A program made the position numbers and the translations under genes. Below, in pieces: positions 29,159 to 39,285 of a stretch of 64,000 bases of DNA (positions within the stretch are counted from its first letter, which is position 1; the number at the start of each line of letters is the position of its first letter). The notes beneath the pieces are model-generated. The model saw only the letters and a list, made by a program, of their open reading frames with translations, did not search any database and was not told the origin of the DNA. This stretch comes from Pseudoalteromonas luteoviolacea DSM 6061 (GTDB lineage Bacteria; Pseudomonadota; Gammaproteobacteria; Enterobacterales; Alteromonadaceae), in contig NZ_AUYB01000104.1 in the NCBI RefSeq assembly GCF_001625655.1, positions 62,001 to 126,000 of the forward strand, in the 5' to 3' direction.

Positions 29159-29437
29159 TTACTCAGCTTCATGAAATTTTTCTTCGATTAAATTGCCAAT
29201 AGCATGTAATGCACCTTGTGCATCGGGTCCTGTGCACTCGACTCGCACTGTTTTTCCCTGACTACTTTCCAATAGTAAAAGAGCGAGCACGCTGTCACCT
29301 GGTGCGCTCTTATCTCCTTGATATAGAGTAATATCAGCGTCGAATTGGGTCGATAACTGCGCTAGGATAGTGGCGGCACGAGCATGCAGACCCAGTTTGT
29401 TGCGGATAAGAAATGTATCTTCCCATTTTTTAGCCAT
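29159..29437 (-). CDS. ptsO: Nitrogen-PTS phosphocarrier NPr
   Basis: A 92-residue HPr-like protein. The phosphorylatable histidine is in GLHARAATILA (about residue 18), and PGDSVLALLLLESSQGKTV carries the second HPr motif. It passes phosphate from PtsP to PtsN in the regulatory PTS-Ntr chain. Its start overlaps the stop of rapZ by 1 nt, so the genes are translationally coupled. The order rpoN-hpf-ptsN-rapZ-npr is the same as in E. coli. Confidence 0.96.
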   Translation of the reverse strand: MAKKWEDTFLIRNKLGLHARAATILAQLSTQFDADITLYQGDKSAPGDSVLALLLLESSQGKTVRVECTGPDAQGALHAIGNLIEEKFHEAE

Positions 29438-30279
29438 TATTCTTGCTCTCGATGGCGAATTTTTACATTCGCATGAGTGCGATTGAAACGCTCACCAAGT
29501 GTTTGAGCTAAATAAACTGAGCGGTGCTGGCCACCAGTACAACCAATTGCCACAGTGAGGTAGCTACGGTTGTTACGCTCTAAATGTGGCAACCATGTCT
29601 GCATAAATGTCTGAATTTGCCATATAAACTTTTGCACAATGCTGTGGCTAGACAAGTAATCTTTAACGGGTTGATCTAAGCCTGTAAGTGGCTTTAACTC
29701 AGGCTCCCAATGCGGGTTGGGTAAAAACCTCGCATCAAACACGTAGTCTGCTTCTTTAGGAATACCATGTTTGAACCCAAAAGACTCGAATGTGATGATA
29801 AGTTGTTTGTCTTTTTGGCCAAGAATTTTCTCTCTGACACTTTCTGCAAGTTGGTGAACGCTAAGCTCTGTAGTATCTATGGTCACATCAGCACGGCGAA
29901 TAACGACATCCAGCAAATTACGTTCTTGTTTAATTGCCAAGTCCAGAGGTAAATCGTTGAGTGACAATGGGTGTAAACGCCGAGTCTCAGAAAATCGTTT
30001 GATGAGTGTTTGGTCGTCACAATCAAGGTAAAATACGCTTGGATTCGCAAACCCTGGCAAGTACCCTAAAATATCGTGAAATTCTTGTTGTTCCTTAGGA
30101 AGGTTACGCACATCAATGCTGACAGCAATTTTGTCATAGCCATCAGAGACACTGCGAACCAAAGCTGGAAGTAGGTTAACAGGAATATTATCAGCACAGT
30201 AATAGCCTAAGTCTTCCAAGACTCTCAATGCAACTGATTTACCCGAACCAGAGCGACCACTGATAATAATGAGTTCCAC
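29437..30279 (-). CDS. rapZ: RNase adapter protein RapZ
   Basis: A 280-residue protein with Walker A GRSGSGKS near the N-terminus and a C-terminal domain containing TVAIGCTGGQHRSVYLAQTL. RapZ binds GlmZ/GlmY small RNAs and presents GlmZ to RNase E, which sets GlmS and thus amino-sugar supply. The start codon is GTG, 8-9 nt after AGGAAT. It sits between ptsN and npr. Confidence 0.96.
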   Translation of the reverse strand: MELIIISGRSGSGKSVALRVLEDLGYYCADNIPVNLLPALVRSVSDGYDKIAVSIDVRNLPKEQQEFHDILGYLPGFANPSVFYLDCDDQTLIKRFSETRRLHPLSLNDLPLDLAIKQERNLLDVVIRRADVTIDTTELSVHQLAESVREKILGQKDKQLIITFESFGFKHGIPKEADYVFDARFLPNPHWEPELKPLTGLDQPVKDYLSSHSIVQKFIWQIQTFMQTWLPHLERNNRSYLTVAIGCTGGQHRSVYLAQTLGERFNRTHANVKIRHREQE

Positions 30280-30291
30280 GATTAATTCCTA

Positions 30292-30747
30292 TTAATTGTC
30301 AAATTCAACAAGGACTTGATATAGCTCTTTATCATTTGTTGCTTGTCGAATACGTTTACAAAATACCTTGTTTTTTAGTTTATCAGCGATGGTGGCTAAG
30401 GTCTCTAAATGTTGCTTATTTTCACCATCTGGTACGATGAGTGCGACAAATATATCCACGTTTCTATCGTCATAGGCATCAAATGGAATTGCTTGTTGAT
30501 TAACGAGGATGATAGCTAGGACTTTTTCAAGGCCGGCTAATCGGCCATGTGGAATTGCGATGCCTTTACCTATCCCTGTGCTACCTAATTTTTCGCGGTT
30601 TAATAGCGCGTCTAAAATATCATGTTGGTTGAAGTCAGGGATTTTTTGATGTGCCAATTCGCTAATATATTGGAGAATTCTTTTTTTGCTATTAAAAAGG
30701 ACTGCAGCTTTGCTGCAGTCCTCGGAAATAAGTGCGCTAAGTTTCAT
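30292..30747 (-). CDS. ptsN: Nitrogen-regulatory EIIA, PtsN
   Basis: A 151-residue EIIA-Ntr domain with the phosphorylatable histidine in STGIGKGIAIPHGRL (about residue 73). Its phosphorylation state controls K+ transport and other regulators in enterobacteria. It starts 2 nt before the end of hpf, and the ends are adjacent, as in the E. coli rpoN operon. Confidence 0.96.
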   Translation of the reverse strand: MKLSALISEDCSKAAVLFNSKKRILQYISELAHQKIPDFNQHDILDALLNREKLGSTGIGKGIAIPHGRLAGLEKVLAIILVNQQAIPFDAYDDRNVDIFVALIVPDGENKQHLETLATIADKLKNKVFCKRIRQATNDKELYQVLVEFDN

Positions 30748-30749
30748 GA

Positions 30750-31043
30750 TTAGTGTCGAGTTAGCTTCTCTTTGTGTTTGATAACCTGGCGATCAAGCTT
30801 ATCAATTAGGCCATCTATTGCAGCATACATATCTTTATGCTCAGTAGAGGCAAATAGCTCACCACCATTGACGTGAAGTGTCGCTTCTGCTTTTTGTATG
30901 AGTTTCTCGACATCTAAAATAACATGTACATTATTTATGTGATCAAAATGCCTTTCTAGCTTCGCAAACTTACTCGTTACGTAGTCTCTTAATGAATCGG
31001 TAATTTCTACATGGCGACCAGTTAAATTTAGTTGCATAAGCAT
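30750..31043 (-). CDS. hpf: Short ribosome hibernation promoting factor
   Basis: A 97-residue single-domain HPF (YhbH). The family pattern is LNLTGRHVEITDSLRDYV, then AEATLHVNGGELFASTEHKDMYAAID. It binds the 30S A/P sites in stationary phase and helps form 100S dimers with RMF. GAAGGA stands 5-6 nt before the first ATG. It follows rpoN by 20 nt. Confidence 0.96.
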   Translation of the reverse strand: MLMQLNLTGRHVEITDSLRDYVTSKFAKLERHFDHINNVHVILDVEKLIQKAEATLHVNGGELFASTEHKDMYAAIDGLIDKLDRQVIKHKEKLTRH

Positions 31044-31063
31044 TTTTCCTTCTTTTGTTACGT

Positions 31064-32572
31064 CTAAATCAAGCTCTTACGTTGATTAGACGGTGGAATA
31101 GCCAAAGACTCTCGGTATTTGGCAATAGTACGTCTTGCCACCTTAATACCTTGATCAGCTAATACATCTGCTATTTTGCTGTCACTCAGAGGCTTAGCAG
31201 CGTTTTCAGCAGCGATTAGCTTTTTGATGAGTGCTCTTATCGCTGTGGATGAGCATTCACCACCATTCTCAGTACTTACGTGGCTCGAGAAGAAGTATTT
31301 CAATTCATATATGCCGCGAGGCGTGTGCATATATTTTTGTGTCGTTACACGAGAGATTGTCGATTCGTGCATATCAACCATTTCAGCAACATCATTGAGA
31401 ACCATTGGTCTCATCGCCTCAGGGCCATGTTCAAAGAATGCCTGTTGTTGCTGCACAATGCAATTAGTTACTTTCAATAATGTTTCATTTCTACTTTCTA
31501 AGCTTTTAATGAACCATTTTGCTTCTTGTAAATGTGACCGTATAAATTGACTGTCGCTACTCGATTTAACTGAGCGAGACATGGCAGCGTAATGATCATT
31601 GACGCGAATTTTGGGCATCGAGTCTGGGTTCAGTTCCACAACCCAGCGACCTTTTACTTTTTTTACAGAAACATCTGGGATCACATAGTCTGCTTCTTCC
31701 TGCACAATACTCGCGGCAGGTTTCGGATTTAAGCTATGAATAAGCGTCATAACCTCTTTGAGCTCTGGCTCTTTGAGTTTAGTCTTCTTCATGATAGTAC
31801 GGTAATCACGATTTGCTAAGAGGTCGATGTATTCTTCTATGACGTGCTTGGTTTCAGTTAGCCAAGGTGTATCTGCACTAAATTGATTCAATTGCACTAG
31901 TAGGCATTCTTGTAGACTACGAGCCGCAATGCCAACAGGATCGAAAAGCTGGATTCGCTTGAGGACGGCTTCTACTTCGTCCAATTCAATTGGTTCCTGA
32001 TCATTGTCTACGTTTAAGCTTTCAACTATATCTTCACAGGGAACTGTTAATATGCCAGAGTCGTCAACTGCTTCAACAATCGAAAGTGCGATTAATCTGT
32101 CTGTGGCACTAAACGGAGTCAATTCAAGTTGCCACATTAGGTATTCTTGAAGACTTTCCGTTGTTTTACCTTGATATACACTTTCATCTTCAGGCATCGG
32201 CCCTGATGAGCTTACAGGTGCTGCGCTAATATATTCATCCCAAGTGACATCCATTGCCATTTCATCACTTAAGGTTTCTTTATTTAGTGCTGTGTCAGTA
32301 TCTTGTTCGTATTCGCTCGATGGAGTATCGAGGCTATCATCCGAGTTCGAGTCTGTTTTTTCGGTACTTTGTTGTTCGGCTGTTTTATTCAGACTGTTTT
32401 CAAAAGACTCAGCTTCGTTTTCTTCTACTTCCAATAAAGGATTGCTGTCCAACGCTTCTTGTATCTCTTGTTGGAGATCTAGCGTACTCAACTGTAACAG
32501 ACGAATGGCCTGTTGCAGTTGTGGTGTCATTGTTAATTGCTGCCCCATGCGCAGCTGTAGCGATTGCCTCAT
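31064..32572 (-). CDS. rpoN: RNA polymerase sigma-54 factor
   Basis: A 502-residue sigma-54. Region I is the Gln/Leu-rich N-terminus ([20 protein letters not shown]); an acidic region II follows (about 50-130); the helix-turn-helix is near [14 protein letters not shown]; and the RpoN box is [17 protein letters not shown]. It directs transcription from -24/-12 promoters with enhancer-binding ATPases. The neighbouring ptsN and npr modulate nitrogen-linked functions. It follows lptB by 41 nt. Confidence 0.98.
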   Translation of the reverse strand: MRQSLQLRMGQQLTMTPQLQQAIRLLQLSTLDLQQEIQEALDSNPLLEVEENEAESFENSLNKTAEQQSTEKTDSNSDDSLDTPSSEYEQDTDTALNKETLSDEMAMDVTWDEYISAAPVSSSGPMPEDESVYQGKTTESLQEYLMWQLELTPFSATDRLIALSIVEAVDDSGILTVPCEDIVESLNVDNDQEPIELDEVEAVLKRIQLFDPVGIAARSLQECLLVQLNQFSADTPWLTETKHVIEEYIDLLANRDYRTIMKKTKLKEPELKEVMTLIHSLNPKPAASIVQEEADYVIPDVSVKKVKGRWVVELNPDSMPKIRVNDHYAAMSRSVKSSSDSQFIRSHLQEAKWFIKSLESRNETLLKVTNCIVQQQQAFFEHGPEAMRPMVLNDVAEMVDMHESTISRVTTQKYMHTPRGIYELKYFFSSHVSTENGGECSSTAIRALIKKLIAAENAAKPLSDSKIADVLADQGIKVARRTIAKYRESLAIPPSNQRKSLI

Positions 32573-32613
32573 GTATCTCTAACAATCCTTTTTGTTGTTA
32601 CGCTTATTCTTAA

Positions 32614-33339
32614 CTATAGCCTGAATTGTTCGCCTAAGTAGACATCTCGGACAGTTTGATCCGCTAAAACATGTTCAGGGCTACCTGATGCAATTAATTC
32701 ACCGTGTGAAACAATATATGCCTTTTCACAGACATCCAAAGTTTCTCTTACATTGTGGTCAGTTATCAGTACGCCAATGCCACGATTTTTTAAATGCTCG
32801 ATAATTTTCTTTATATCTATCACTGAAATTGGATCAACACCAGCAAAAGGCTCATCTAATAGAATAAATTTTGGATTTGCGGCTAAAGCGCGTGCAATTT
32901 CTACTCGTCTGCGCTCTCCACCCGATAAAGCCATTCCTAGGCTAGTGCGTATATGTTGAATATTAAATTCATCTAAAAGCTCATTTAATGTTTCTTCTCG
33001 CTGGGCCTTATTCAGTTCCTTGCGCGTTTCTAAAATGGCCATTAGATTTTGATATACAGTGAGCTTTCTGAAAATAGATGACTCTTGAGGAAGGTAACCG
33101 ATTCCCAATCTTGCTCGGCTATGCATAGGCAGTAAGGTAATGTCTTGGTCATCTATCTGAATACTGCCTTTATCGCTAGGAACCAAACCAACTATCATGT
33201 AAAAGGTTGTGGTTTTCCCTGCTCCATTGGGGCCTAATAGACCCACAATACTGCCAGCTTTGACACTCAGCTCGACATTTTTTACTACTTGCCTACCTTT
33301 GTAGCTTTTTGCTAAGGCTATCGCTTTGAGTGTGCTCAC
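32614..33339 (-). CDS. lptB: LPS export ABC ATPase LptB
   Basis: A 241-residue ABC ATPase with Walker [10 protein letters not shown] (from residue 36), signature LSGGERRR and Walker B FILLDEPF, plus the [12 protein letters not shown]-loop. It powers LPS extraction from the inner membrane with LptF and LptG, which are not in this window. It overlaps lptA by 4 nt. Confidence 0.98.
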   Translation of the reverse strand: MSTLKAIALAKSYKGRQVVKNVELSVKAGSIVGLLGPNGAGKTTTFYMIVGLVPSDKGSIQIDDQDITLLPMHSRARLGIGYLPQESSIFRKLTVYQNLMAILETRKELNKAQREETLNELLDEFNIQHIRTSLGMALSGGERRRVEIARALAANPKFILLDEPFAGVDPISVIDIKKIIEHLKNRGIGVLITDHNVRETLDVCEKAYIVSHGELIASGSPEHVLADQTVRDVYLGEQFRL

Positions 33340-33869
33340 GGTTGTTCCTTATTTGACTCAGTTTTATCGTCGACAGGTAACAAAACGGTTCTTACACGTT
33401 TGCCTTCTTGATCTGAACGCTGTGCGCTGATCAATTGTTTATCCATATCATAGAGGATTTCTTGAGCCGAGATTTTTTGCCCTGCTTGGCTGATTTCCGC
33501 ACTTCCTTTGATGGTTAGCATTCTGTTCGCAACATCGTAGCGCACTTCTTTAGCACTGGCCTTGAGAATGCTGCCATCGGCTTGTTGTTCCTGAAATATT
33601 GCGGGGTTACCTGTAGCAACTAACAGTTGCTTATTCTCACCTAACTCTTCTCGGCGATGTACTTCTAATCTATCAGCGGTGATTTTACGCTTGCCGTGAA
33701 TAATTTCTACGTTGTCTTCAAAAACGCCAATGTTGGTTTGTAGTTGCGCCTGTTGCTTGCCTGAACTGATGATAACCTGCTCAGGAGATGTATTGGCAGC
33801 GACTGCTTGTGACAGAAGGCCTAAAGAACATGCAAATAATAGTGTGGCGCTCAGTTTATTGCTTATCAT
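33336..33869 (-). CDS. lptA: LPS periplasmic bridge protein LptA
   Basis: A 177-residue OstA-like protein with signal peptide ([19 protein letters not shown], cleavage about residue 25). The beta-jellyroll repeats are visible in [21 protein letters not shown] and [20 protein letters not shown]. LptA oligomers link LptC to LptD and shield lipid A as it crosses the periplasm. It overlaps lptC by 14 nt. Confidence 0.95.
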   Translation of the reverse strand: MISNKLSATLLFACSLGLLSQAVAANTSPEQVIISSGKQQAQLQTNIGVFEDNVEIIHGKRKITADRLEVHRREELGENKQLLVATGNPAIFQEQQADGSILKASAKEVRYDVANRMLTIKGSAEISQAGQKISAQEILYDMDKQLISAQRSDQEGKRVRTVLLPVDDKTESNKEQP

Positions 33870-34410
33870 AAATCGTTTCAGTATGGTTAATTAATTCAAT
33901 GACCTCTGTATTGAGGTCGGCTATCAGGCCTTTGCCTGTAATAGTTACATTAGGTCCTGTGATCACCACTGGTTGCTCAGAACGCATAATTCTGTTGGCA
34001 ATTTCAAGGCGTAAATTATCTGCGTTGATATGGGTGATCATTGCCGCTGGCATAAGATTAGTGGCGGTTACACTGCCTTCTAATATGAGAGTATCGTTTT
34101 CATATAGCGTGGCTTCTTTAGCTGCCAGTTGCCAATTGTGCTGTCCATTATGTAATACAAAAATCGGCTCTTCAAAATGGCTGAAGCCAAGCTCTTGATA
34201 GAGCTCCATTCTTTGAGCTGTGATTTGATAACTCAATTGCCCATTTTCGGCAAAAGACGTTTGTTTCAAATCGACAGCAACGTAATCGGGCTTCGCTATT
34301 GCTTCTTCATTTGGTGTAGCGAGTTTGTCCTGTTGTGTAAGATATGGGTACCATAGCCATAGCATGATGACGCCAAATACTATGAGTAAAATGACCCGCA
34401 AGTTGGTCAT
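33856..34410 (-). CDS. lptC: LPS export protein LptC
   Basis: A 184-residue bitopic protein: one N-terminal helix (VILLIVFGVIMLWLWYPYL) and a periplasmic jellyroll with YQITAQRMELYQELGFSHFE. It receives LPS from LptBFG and passes it to LptA. Its start overlaps the kdsC stop by 4 nt, typical of this operon. Confidence 0.95.
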   Translation of the reverse strand: MTNLRVILLIVFGVIMLWLWYPYLTQQDKLATPNEEAIAKPDYVAVDLKQTSFAENGQLSYQITAQRMELYQELGFSHFEEPIFVLHNGQHNWQLAAKEATLYENDTLILEGSVTATNLMPAAMITHINADNLRLEIANRIMRSEQPVVITGPNVTITGKGLIADLNTEVIELINHTETIYDKQ

Positions 34411-34958
34411 GTGCTGCTGCCTTGTGTGATAAGTTCTTTGCCCTGACTAAGCATGAGCAAGTCTGTGAGTTCTCTAACTGCCCCAAATCCACCGGGTAAC
34501 ATGGTCGTGTAATCTGCCAATTGTTTTACCAGCGGGTGAGCATCAGCTACTGCAACAGCAAAGCCAACCAGCTTCATAACTGGAATATCAGGACCATCAT
34601 CGCCGATGTATGCAATTTGTGCATCCTCTAAGCCTAGTGTTGCTTTGAGCTCCTCATAAGCGGCGACTTTATTCTCTTGACCTTGATAAATATGTTTAAC
34701 ATTTAAGCTAGTCATGCGTTGCTTAACTATCTCTGAATGTCGCCCAGTAATAACAGCCACATCAACACCAGAGGCAATGAGCGCTTTAATGCCAAAGCCA
34801 TCTTTGGTGTTAAACGCCTTTAACTCTTCACCCTGATTACCTAGATAAATACGACCATCTGAAAAAACACCATCAATATCACAAATGAGCAATTTAATGT
34901 TTTTTGATTTGTCGCTCGTTTGCTGTGTTATCGGTTGATATAATTCACTAAAGTGCAT
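34407..34958 (-). CDS. kdsC: Kdo-8-phosphate phosphatase KdsC
   Basis: A 183-residue HAD phosphatase with motif I LLICDIDGVFSDG, motif II VAVITGRHS and motif IV YIGDDGPDIPVM. It removes phosphate from Kdo-8-P to give Kdo for the LPS inner core. Its stop overlaps the lptC start, and kdsD lies 1 nt upstream, so the Kdo and LPS export genes are one transcript. Confidence 0.97.
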   Translation of the reverse strand: MHFSELYQPITQQTSDKSKNIKLLICDIDGVFSDGRIYLGNQGEELKAFNTKDGFGIKALIASGVDVAVITGRHSEIVKQRMTSLNVKHIYQGQENKVAAYEELKATLGLEDAQIAYIGDDGPDIPVMKLVGFAVAVADAHPLVKQLADYTTMLPGGFGAVRELTDLLMLSQGKELITQGSST

Positions 34959-34959
34959 G

Positions 34960-35931
34960 TTATAAAACCCCTGCGCGTAGTAAGTCTTGAGTATTTAGGG
35001 CACCGATGGGGTGGTTGTTTATATCTATCACTATCAGGCCATTAATTCTTTTCTTTTCCATGATGTTAAGCGCTTCTGCGGCTAACATGTCTGGCATAGC
35101 AGTAGTACAGCAGATAGTCATGACTGAATCAATGGTGTCATTGTGCAAGTCGATTTTTTGCTCTATCACACGGCGTAGATCGCCATCTGTGAATAAACCG
35201 CATAGTTTGCCTTGTTGGTCAACGATTGCAGTCATGCCTAACCCTTTTGCGGACATTTCGAACAACGCGTCTTTAATTGAGCTACCGGCAAGTGTAATTG
35301 GCACATCTTTGTCTGTATGCATAATGTCGTTTAGAGTCAACAATAGCTTTTTGCCTAAACTGCCGCCGGGGTGAGATAATGCAAAATCATCCGCGGTGAA
35401 GCCTCTCGCTTCAAGTAAGGCGACAGCTAGCGCATCTCCCATAGCGAGTGTTGCGGTAGTACTGGCCGTTGGTGCAAGGCCAAGAGGGCAGGCTTCTTGA
35501 GACACTTTGATACACAGGTGAATATCTGCAAGTTGAGCCATCGTAGACTGTTCGTTACCAGTCATACTAATAACCTTTGCGCCAATCCGCTTAATAACTG
35601 GGATTATGCCGACGACTTCCCCTGTTTCTCCTGAATTAGATAACATCAGTACTACGTCTTCAGACGTAATCATTCCCAAATCGCCATGACTGGCTTCACC
35701 TGGGTGTACAAAAAAAGAAGGTGTACCTGTACTTGCGAGAGTTGCCGCAATTTTATTGCCCACATGCCCCGATTTACCCATGCCAATAACAATGACTCTG
35801 CCTTCGCAGCTGAGCATTAAATTGCACGCAGCAACAAAATTATCATTGATAAATTGCTCAAGTTCTTTCAACGCTTGTTGTTCTATTTCTAATACGCGTT
35901 TTGCGGTTTCGACAAATGACGGCTTATTCAT
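34960..35931 (-). CDS. kdsD: Arabinose-5-phosphate isomerase KdsD
   Basis: A 323-residue enzyme that makes D-arabinose-5-phosphate from ribulose-5-phosphate, the first Kdo step. A SIS domain (about 40-180; VIGMGKSGHVGNKIAATLAS, then HPGEASHGDLGMI) is followed by two CBS domains (about 205-320). The architecture and position next to kdsC and yrbG match E. coli. Confidence 0.97.
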   Translation of the reverse strand: MNKPSFVETAKRVLEIEQQALKELEQFINDNFVAACNLMLSCEGRVIVIGMGKSGHVGNKIAATLASTGTPSFFVHPGEASHGDLGMITSEDVVLMLSNSGETGEVVGIIPVIKRIGAKVISMTGNEQSTMAQLADIHLCIKVSQEACPLGLAPTASTTATLAMGDALAVALLEARGFTADDFALSHPGGSLGKKLLLTLNDIMHTDKDVPITLAGSSIKDALFEMSAKGLGMTAIVDQQGKLCGLFTDGDLRRVIEQKIDLHNDTIDSVMTICCTTAMPDMLAAEALNIMEKKRINGLIVIDINNHPIGALNTQDLLRAGVL

Positions 35932-35940
35932 TTTTTACAC

Positions 35941-36903
35941 CTAAATGATCACATACATATAGCCAATGAAAGCTGCCAATAGTAAGCCCCCTTCAAAGCG
36001 GTTGATTTGTCTTTTGCCCTTAAAATTGAGGCTCATTAAAATAAGCGCTGCAGTAGCACCTAACATGACAAATATATCTCGGCCTGAAATATTCAGGTCT
36101 AGTTGTGCTGGGTTTAACAGGCCTGCAATAGATAGCACTGCAAGAATATTAAAGATGTTTGAACCGATGATATTACCTAACGCAAGGTCATCCTCATTTT
36201 TCAGCACACCTGCAATACAAGCTGCCAGTTCAGGCAAGCTCGTACCAATAGCGATGATGGTCAAGCCGATCAGCAAATCGCTCATACCAAAAAGTTTGGC
36301 GATGTCTACAGCTGAGTCTACTAGGATATCTGCGCTAATAGGCAGTATTATCATCCCAACGATTAACCAGAATACAGCTTTTCCAGTTGGGACATCATTG
36401 GGTACTTCATCACAAGCCTCCGCGACCAGTGGGTCATCATCGGCGGCACTGCTACTTTTCTTTGTAATGTAAATCAGACTTAATATGAAAGCGGCAAAGC
36501 CGACTAGCAGAGCGGCACCTTCTACAAAGCTAAAGTAATTGTCGCTTACAATGTACCAAGCCCCAAAAGATACGATCACCAATAATGGCATTTCTCTTCT
36601 CAAAATGCCTGAGCCCACTGCCAAGGGGCGTAGTAGAGCGGTGATACCAAGTACTAAAAAAATATTCGCAATGTTTGAACCTATGGCATTACCCACAGCT
36701 GTGTCTGTTTTATCTGACAATGCAGCTTGTGCGGCTACCATCATTTCCGGTGCAGAAGATCCCATAGCAACGATTGTAAGACCTACAATCAAGGTGGGGA
36801 CACCGAGATTTTTAGCCAATGCCGCTGCTCCAAAAACGAATCGGTCCGCGCTCCAAACTAGCGCTACAAAACCCAAGATAAGAATGACAAAAGATAAAAC
36901 CAT
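35941..36903 (-). CDS. yrbG: Calcium/sodium antiporter family protein YrbG
   Basis: A 320-residue CaCA exchanger with two inverted halves. The alpha-1 repeat is IVAMGSSAPEMMVAAQAAL with AVGNAIGSNIANIFLVLG; the alpha-2 repeat is IIAIGTSLPELAACIAGVL with ALGNIIGSNIFNILAVL. A cytoplasmic acidic loop lies between them (SSAADDDPLVAEACDEV). It exchanges Ca2+ for Na+ or H+. Head of the minus-strand kds-lpt run and divergent from mlaF. Confidence 0.95.
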   Translation of the reverse strand: MVLSFVILILGFVALVWSADRFVFGAAALAKNLGVPTLIVGLTIVAMGSSAPEMMVAAQAALSDKTDTAVGNAIGSNIANIFLVLGITALLRPLAVGSGILRREMPLLVIVSFGAWYIVSDNYFSFVEGAALLVGFAAFILSLIYITKKSSSAADDDPLVAEACDEVPNDVPTGKAVFWLIVGMIILPISADILVDSAVDIAKLFGMSDLLIGLTIIAIGTSLPELAACIAGVLKNEDDLALGNIIGSNIFNILAVLSIAGLLNPAQLDLNISGRDIFVMLGATAALILMSLNFKGKRQINRFEGGLLLAAFIGYMYVII

Positions 36904-37126
36904 GAAGCCTATGCCGAGTAACTTAATTAAAGTGCGACAAATATTATCAAATGCAATATCAAATGTATAAATAATCTCGTATCTGAAACGTGTAAGTACT
37001 CATGTAACTGTGTGTTGTTCGGGTTTGTGAAGAGCTTTAACAAATTCAATTACAAAATTTTACCAATTTGCATTTTCCATCTTGTGACAAAAAAAAGTAT
37101 CATTCATCAATTGGTGAAATCGATAT
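36904..37126. other. Divergent promoter region yrbG/mlaF
   Basis: A 223-bp A/T-rich gap that must hold the promoters of the kds-lpt and mla operons. A short direct repeat (TATCAAATG twice, 14 bp apart, around 36946-36965) is the only structure I noticed. No clear operator. Confidence 0.35.
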
Positions 37127-37945
37127 ATGGAGAGCGACTTGTCGCAGTCAATCGTTGAAGTCAAGGACGTAACCTTTTCTCGGGGTAATCGGGTCATATA
37201 TAAAAATATGAGCTTTTCCGTACCGAGAGGTAAAATTACAGCCATCATGGGACCAAGTGGTATTGGTAAAACCACCATGTTGCGTCTGATAGGTGGGCAG
37301 CTACGCCCCGACAGTGGAGATATCACATTCCAAGGTACCAGTGTACCTGCAATGTCACGTGCAGATCTATATCACGCGCGTAAGCAAATGAGTATGCTAT
37401 TTCAAAGTGGTGCACTTTTTACCGATATGTCAGTGTTTGATAATGTCGCATTCCCTCTTCGTGAACATACACAATTGAGTGAAGACTTGATTCGACTCGT
37501 AGTACTTATGAAGTTGCAGGCTGTAGGCCTTAGAGGGGCTCGTGATTTAATGCCATCTGAGTTGTCAGGTGGTATGGCCAGACGAGCGGCGCTTGCACGC
37601 GCAATTGCTTTGGACCCAGAATTAATTATGTATGACGAGCCATTTGCTGGGCAAGACCCAATTTCTATGGGTGTACTCGTGCGCATGATTAAATCATTGA
37701 ATGAAGTACTTGGGCTATCTTCACTGATTGTTACGCATGATGTGACAGAGGTACTGAGTATCGCTGATCACGTGGTGATCATTGCCGAACAAGGCGTGAT
37801 AGGCAGCGGCACGCCAGAACAAATGTTGGCTCATAGCTCCCCGCTTGTGCAACAATTTTTGCAGGGGCTCGCGGATGGTCCTGTGCCTTTCCACTTCAAT
37901 GCCGCACCTTACGAGGAAGAATTATTGAGCGGAGGCACACAGTGA
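37127..37945 (+). CDS. mlaF: Phospholipid ABC transporter ATPase MlaF
   Basis: A 272-residue ABC ATPase with Walker [10 protein letters not shown], signature LSGGMARR and Walker [14 protein letters not shown]. With MlaE, MlaD and MlaB it forms the inner-membrane complex that takes part in phospholipid traffic with the outer membrane through MlaC. The start has only a weak ribosome binding site. It overlaps mlaE by 4 nt. Confidence 0.97.
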   Translation: MESDLSQSIVEVKDVTFSRGNRVIYKNMSFSVPRGKITAIMGPSGIGKTTMLRLIGGQLRPDSGDITFQGTSVPAMSRADLYHARKQMSMLFQSGALFTDMSVFDNVAFPLREHTQLSEDLIRLVVLMKLQAVGLRGARDLMPSELSGGMARRAALARAIALDPELIMYDEPFAGQDPISMGVLVRMIKSLNEVLGLSSLIVTHDVTEVLSIADHVVIIAEQGVIGSGTPEQMLAHSSPLVQQFLQGLADGPVPFHFNAAPYEEELLSGGTQ

Positions 37946-38721
37946 TAGATTTGCTTCAAAAACTAGGTCACAAGACGCTAAGTCGCTTTGCTTCTATTGG
38001 TCGAGCAACTCAAATGTTATTGGGTGCATTATTGAATGTGCCAAATTTGCGCAAGGGCACGCCGCTATTAATCAAGCAATTATATATGGTAGGGCATCAG
38101 TCTTTGCTGATTATCATGGTGTCTGGCCTGTTCATCGGTATGGTGCTAGCTCTGCAAGGGTATACGGTGCTTGTCGGTTATGGTGCAGAAGACAGTTTAG
38201 GTCCTTTGGTTGCTTTGAGTTTATTAAGAGAGCTAGGCCCTGTGGTAACTGCATTGCTCTTTGCTGGCCGCGCTGGTAGTGCTTTAACTGCGGAGATTGG
38301 ACTAATGAAAGCCACCGAGCAGCTTTCGAGCCTTGAAATGATGGCTGTTGATCCTCTTAAACGAGTTGTCGCGCCAAGGTTCTGGGCTGGTTTTATCAGT
38401 ATGCCGCTTTTAGCGCTTATTTTCTCGGCGGTTGCTATTTTAGGTGCTCATTTGGTCGGCGTAGATTGGTTGGGCGTAGACTCTGGTAGCTTTTGGTCGA
38501 TCATGCAATCTCAGGTCTCTCTGCAACAAGATATAATGAATGGTCTAATTAAAAGTTTTGTATTTGCGTTGATTGTGACGTGGATTGCACTTTACAAAGG
38601 GTATGACTGTATTCCAACTTCTGAAGGGATCAGCAAAGCAACAACGGAAACCGTTGTGCACTCTTCGCTGGCTGTTTTAGGTTTCGACTTTGTTCTAACA
38701 GCAGTGATGTTTTCTAGTTAA
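37942..38721 (+). CDS. mlaE: Phospholipid ABC transporter permease MlaE
   Basis: A 259-residue permease of the MlaE/TGD1 family, with five or so hydrophobic segments and the family signature [23 protein letters not shown] followed by [18 protein letters not shown]. It forms the membrane dimer of the Mla complex. Confidence 0.97.
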   Translation: MIDLLQKLGHKTLSRFASIGRATQMLLGALLNVPNLRKGTPLLIKQLYMVGHQSLLIIMVSGLFIGMVLALQGYTVLVGYGAEDSLGPLVALSLLRELGPVVTALLFAGRAGSALTAEIGLMKATEQLSSLEMMAVDPLKRVVAPRFWAGFISMPLLALIFSAVAILGAHLVGVDWLGVDSGSFWSIMQSQVSLQQDIMNGLIKSFVFALIVTWIALYKGYDCIPTSEGISKATTETVVHSSLAVLGFDFVLTAVMFSS

Positions 38722-38727
38722 GGGTTT

Positions 38728-39279
38728 TTGGAAATGAATACACGGAAAATAGAAATATTAGTGGGCTTATTTGTAGCTCTAGGTGTTGCAGCGTTTGTTA
38801 TGCTTGCAATGAAGGTTGCTAATGCGGGCATTAGTGGAAATGGCGAAACGTATACCCTACAGGCTAAGTTTGACAACATCGGTTCGTTGAAAACTCGCGC
38901 TCCGATCAAAGTGGGTGGTGTAGTAATAGGCAGAGTTGACGGCATACAGATCCACCCTGAAGAATTTGTACCAGTAGTGAGTATGAGCATTGATAAAACA
39001 TACGAATGTCAGTTTTCTGATACAACGTCAGTTTCTATCCTTACGTCAGGCATACTCGGTGAGCAATATTTGGGTATTTCACCCGTCATCGCATCCGACT
39101 CAGCCAAACAATCTTGTTTGGGCAATGAAGTCGTCAATCAAGATGAGATGGATTTAGATGACCTGTTTGGTGTAGAAAGTAAAGCACTGAAAAATGGTGA
39201 TTTAATTACAGATACAAAGTCGGCTTTGGTTTTGGAAGAGCTAATTGGACAATTCTTGTTTAATCAAGGTAGCGAGTAA
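38728..39279 (+). CDS. mlaD: Phospholipid ABC transporter substrate-binding protein MlaD
   Basis: A 183-residue MCE-domain protein with one N-terminal helix (IEILVGLFVALGVAAFVMLA) and the MCE core (LQAKFDNIGSLKTRAPIKVGG, then GILGEQYLGISP). MCE hexamers form the hydrophobic channel of the complex. The C-terminal tail is short and acidic. Confidence 0.97.
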   Translation: MEMNTRKIEILVGLFVALGVAAFVMLAMKVANAGISGNGETYTLQAKFDNIGSLKTRAPIKVGGVVIGRVDGIQIHPEEFVPVVSMSIDKTYECQFSDTTSVSILTSGILGEQYLGISPVIASDSAKQSCLGNEVVNQDEMDLDDLFGVESKALKNGDLITDTKSALVLEELIGQFLFNQGSE

Positions 39280-39285
39280 ACCATC

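Noticed and set aside
31176..32613. Plus-strand frames of 112-124 codons opposite rpoN
   Set aside because: Antisense shadows of the rpoN coding sequence with Ser/Cys-rich composition.
35966..36970. Plus-strand frames of 168 and 143 codons opposite yrbG
   Set aside because: Antisense to a repetitive hydrophobic antiporter gene; no ribosome binding sites and unlikely composition.
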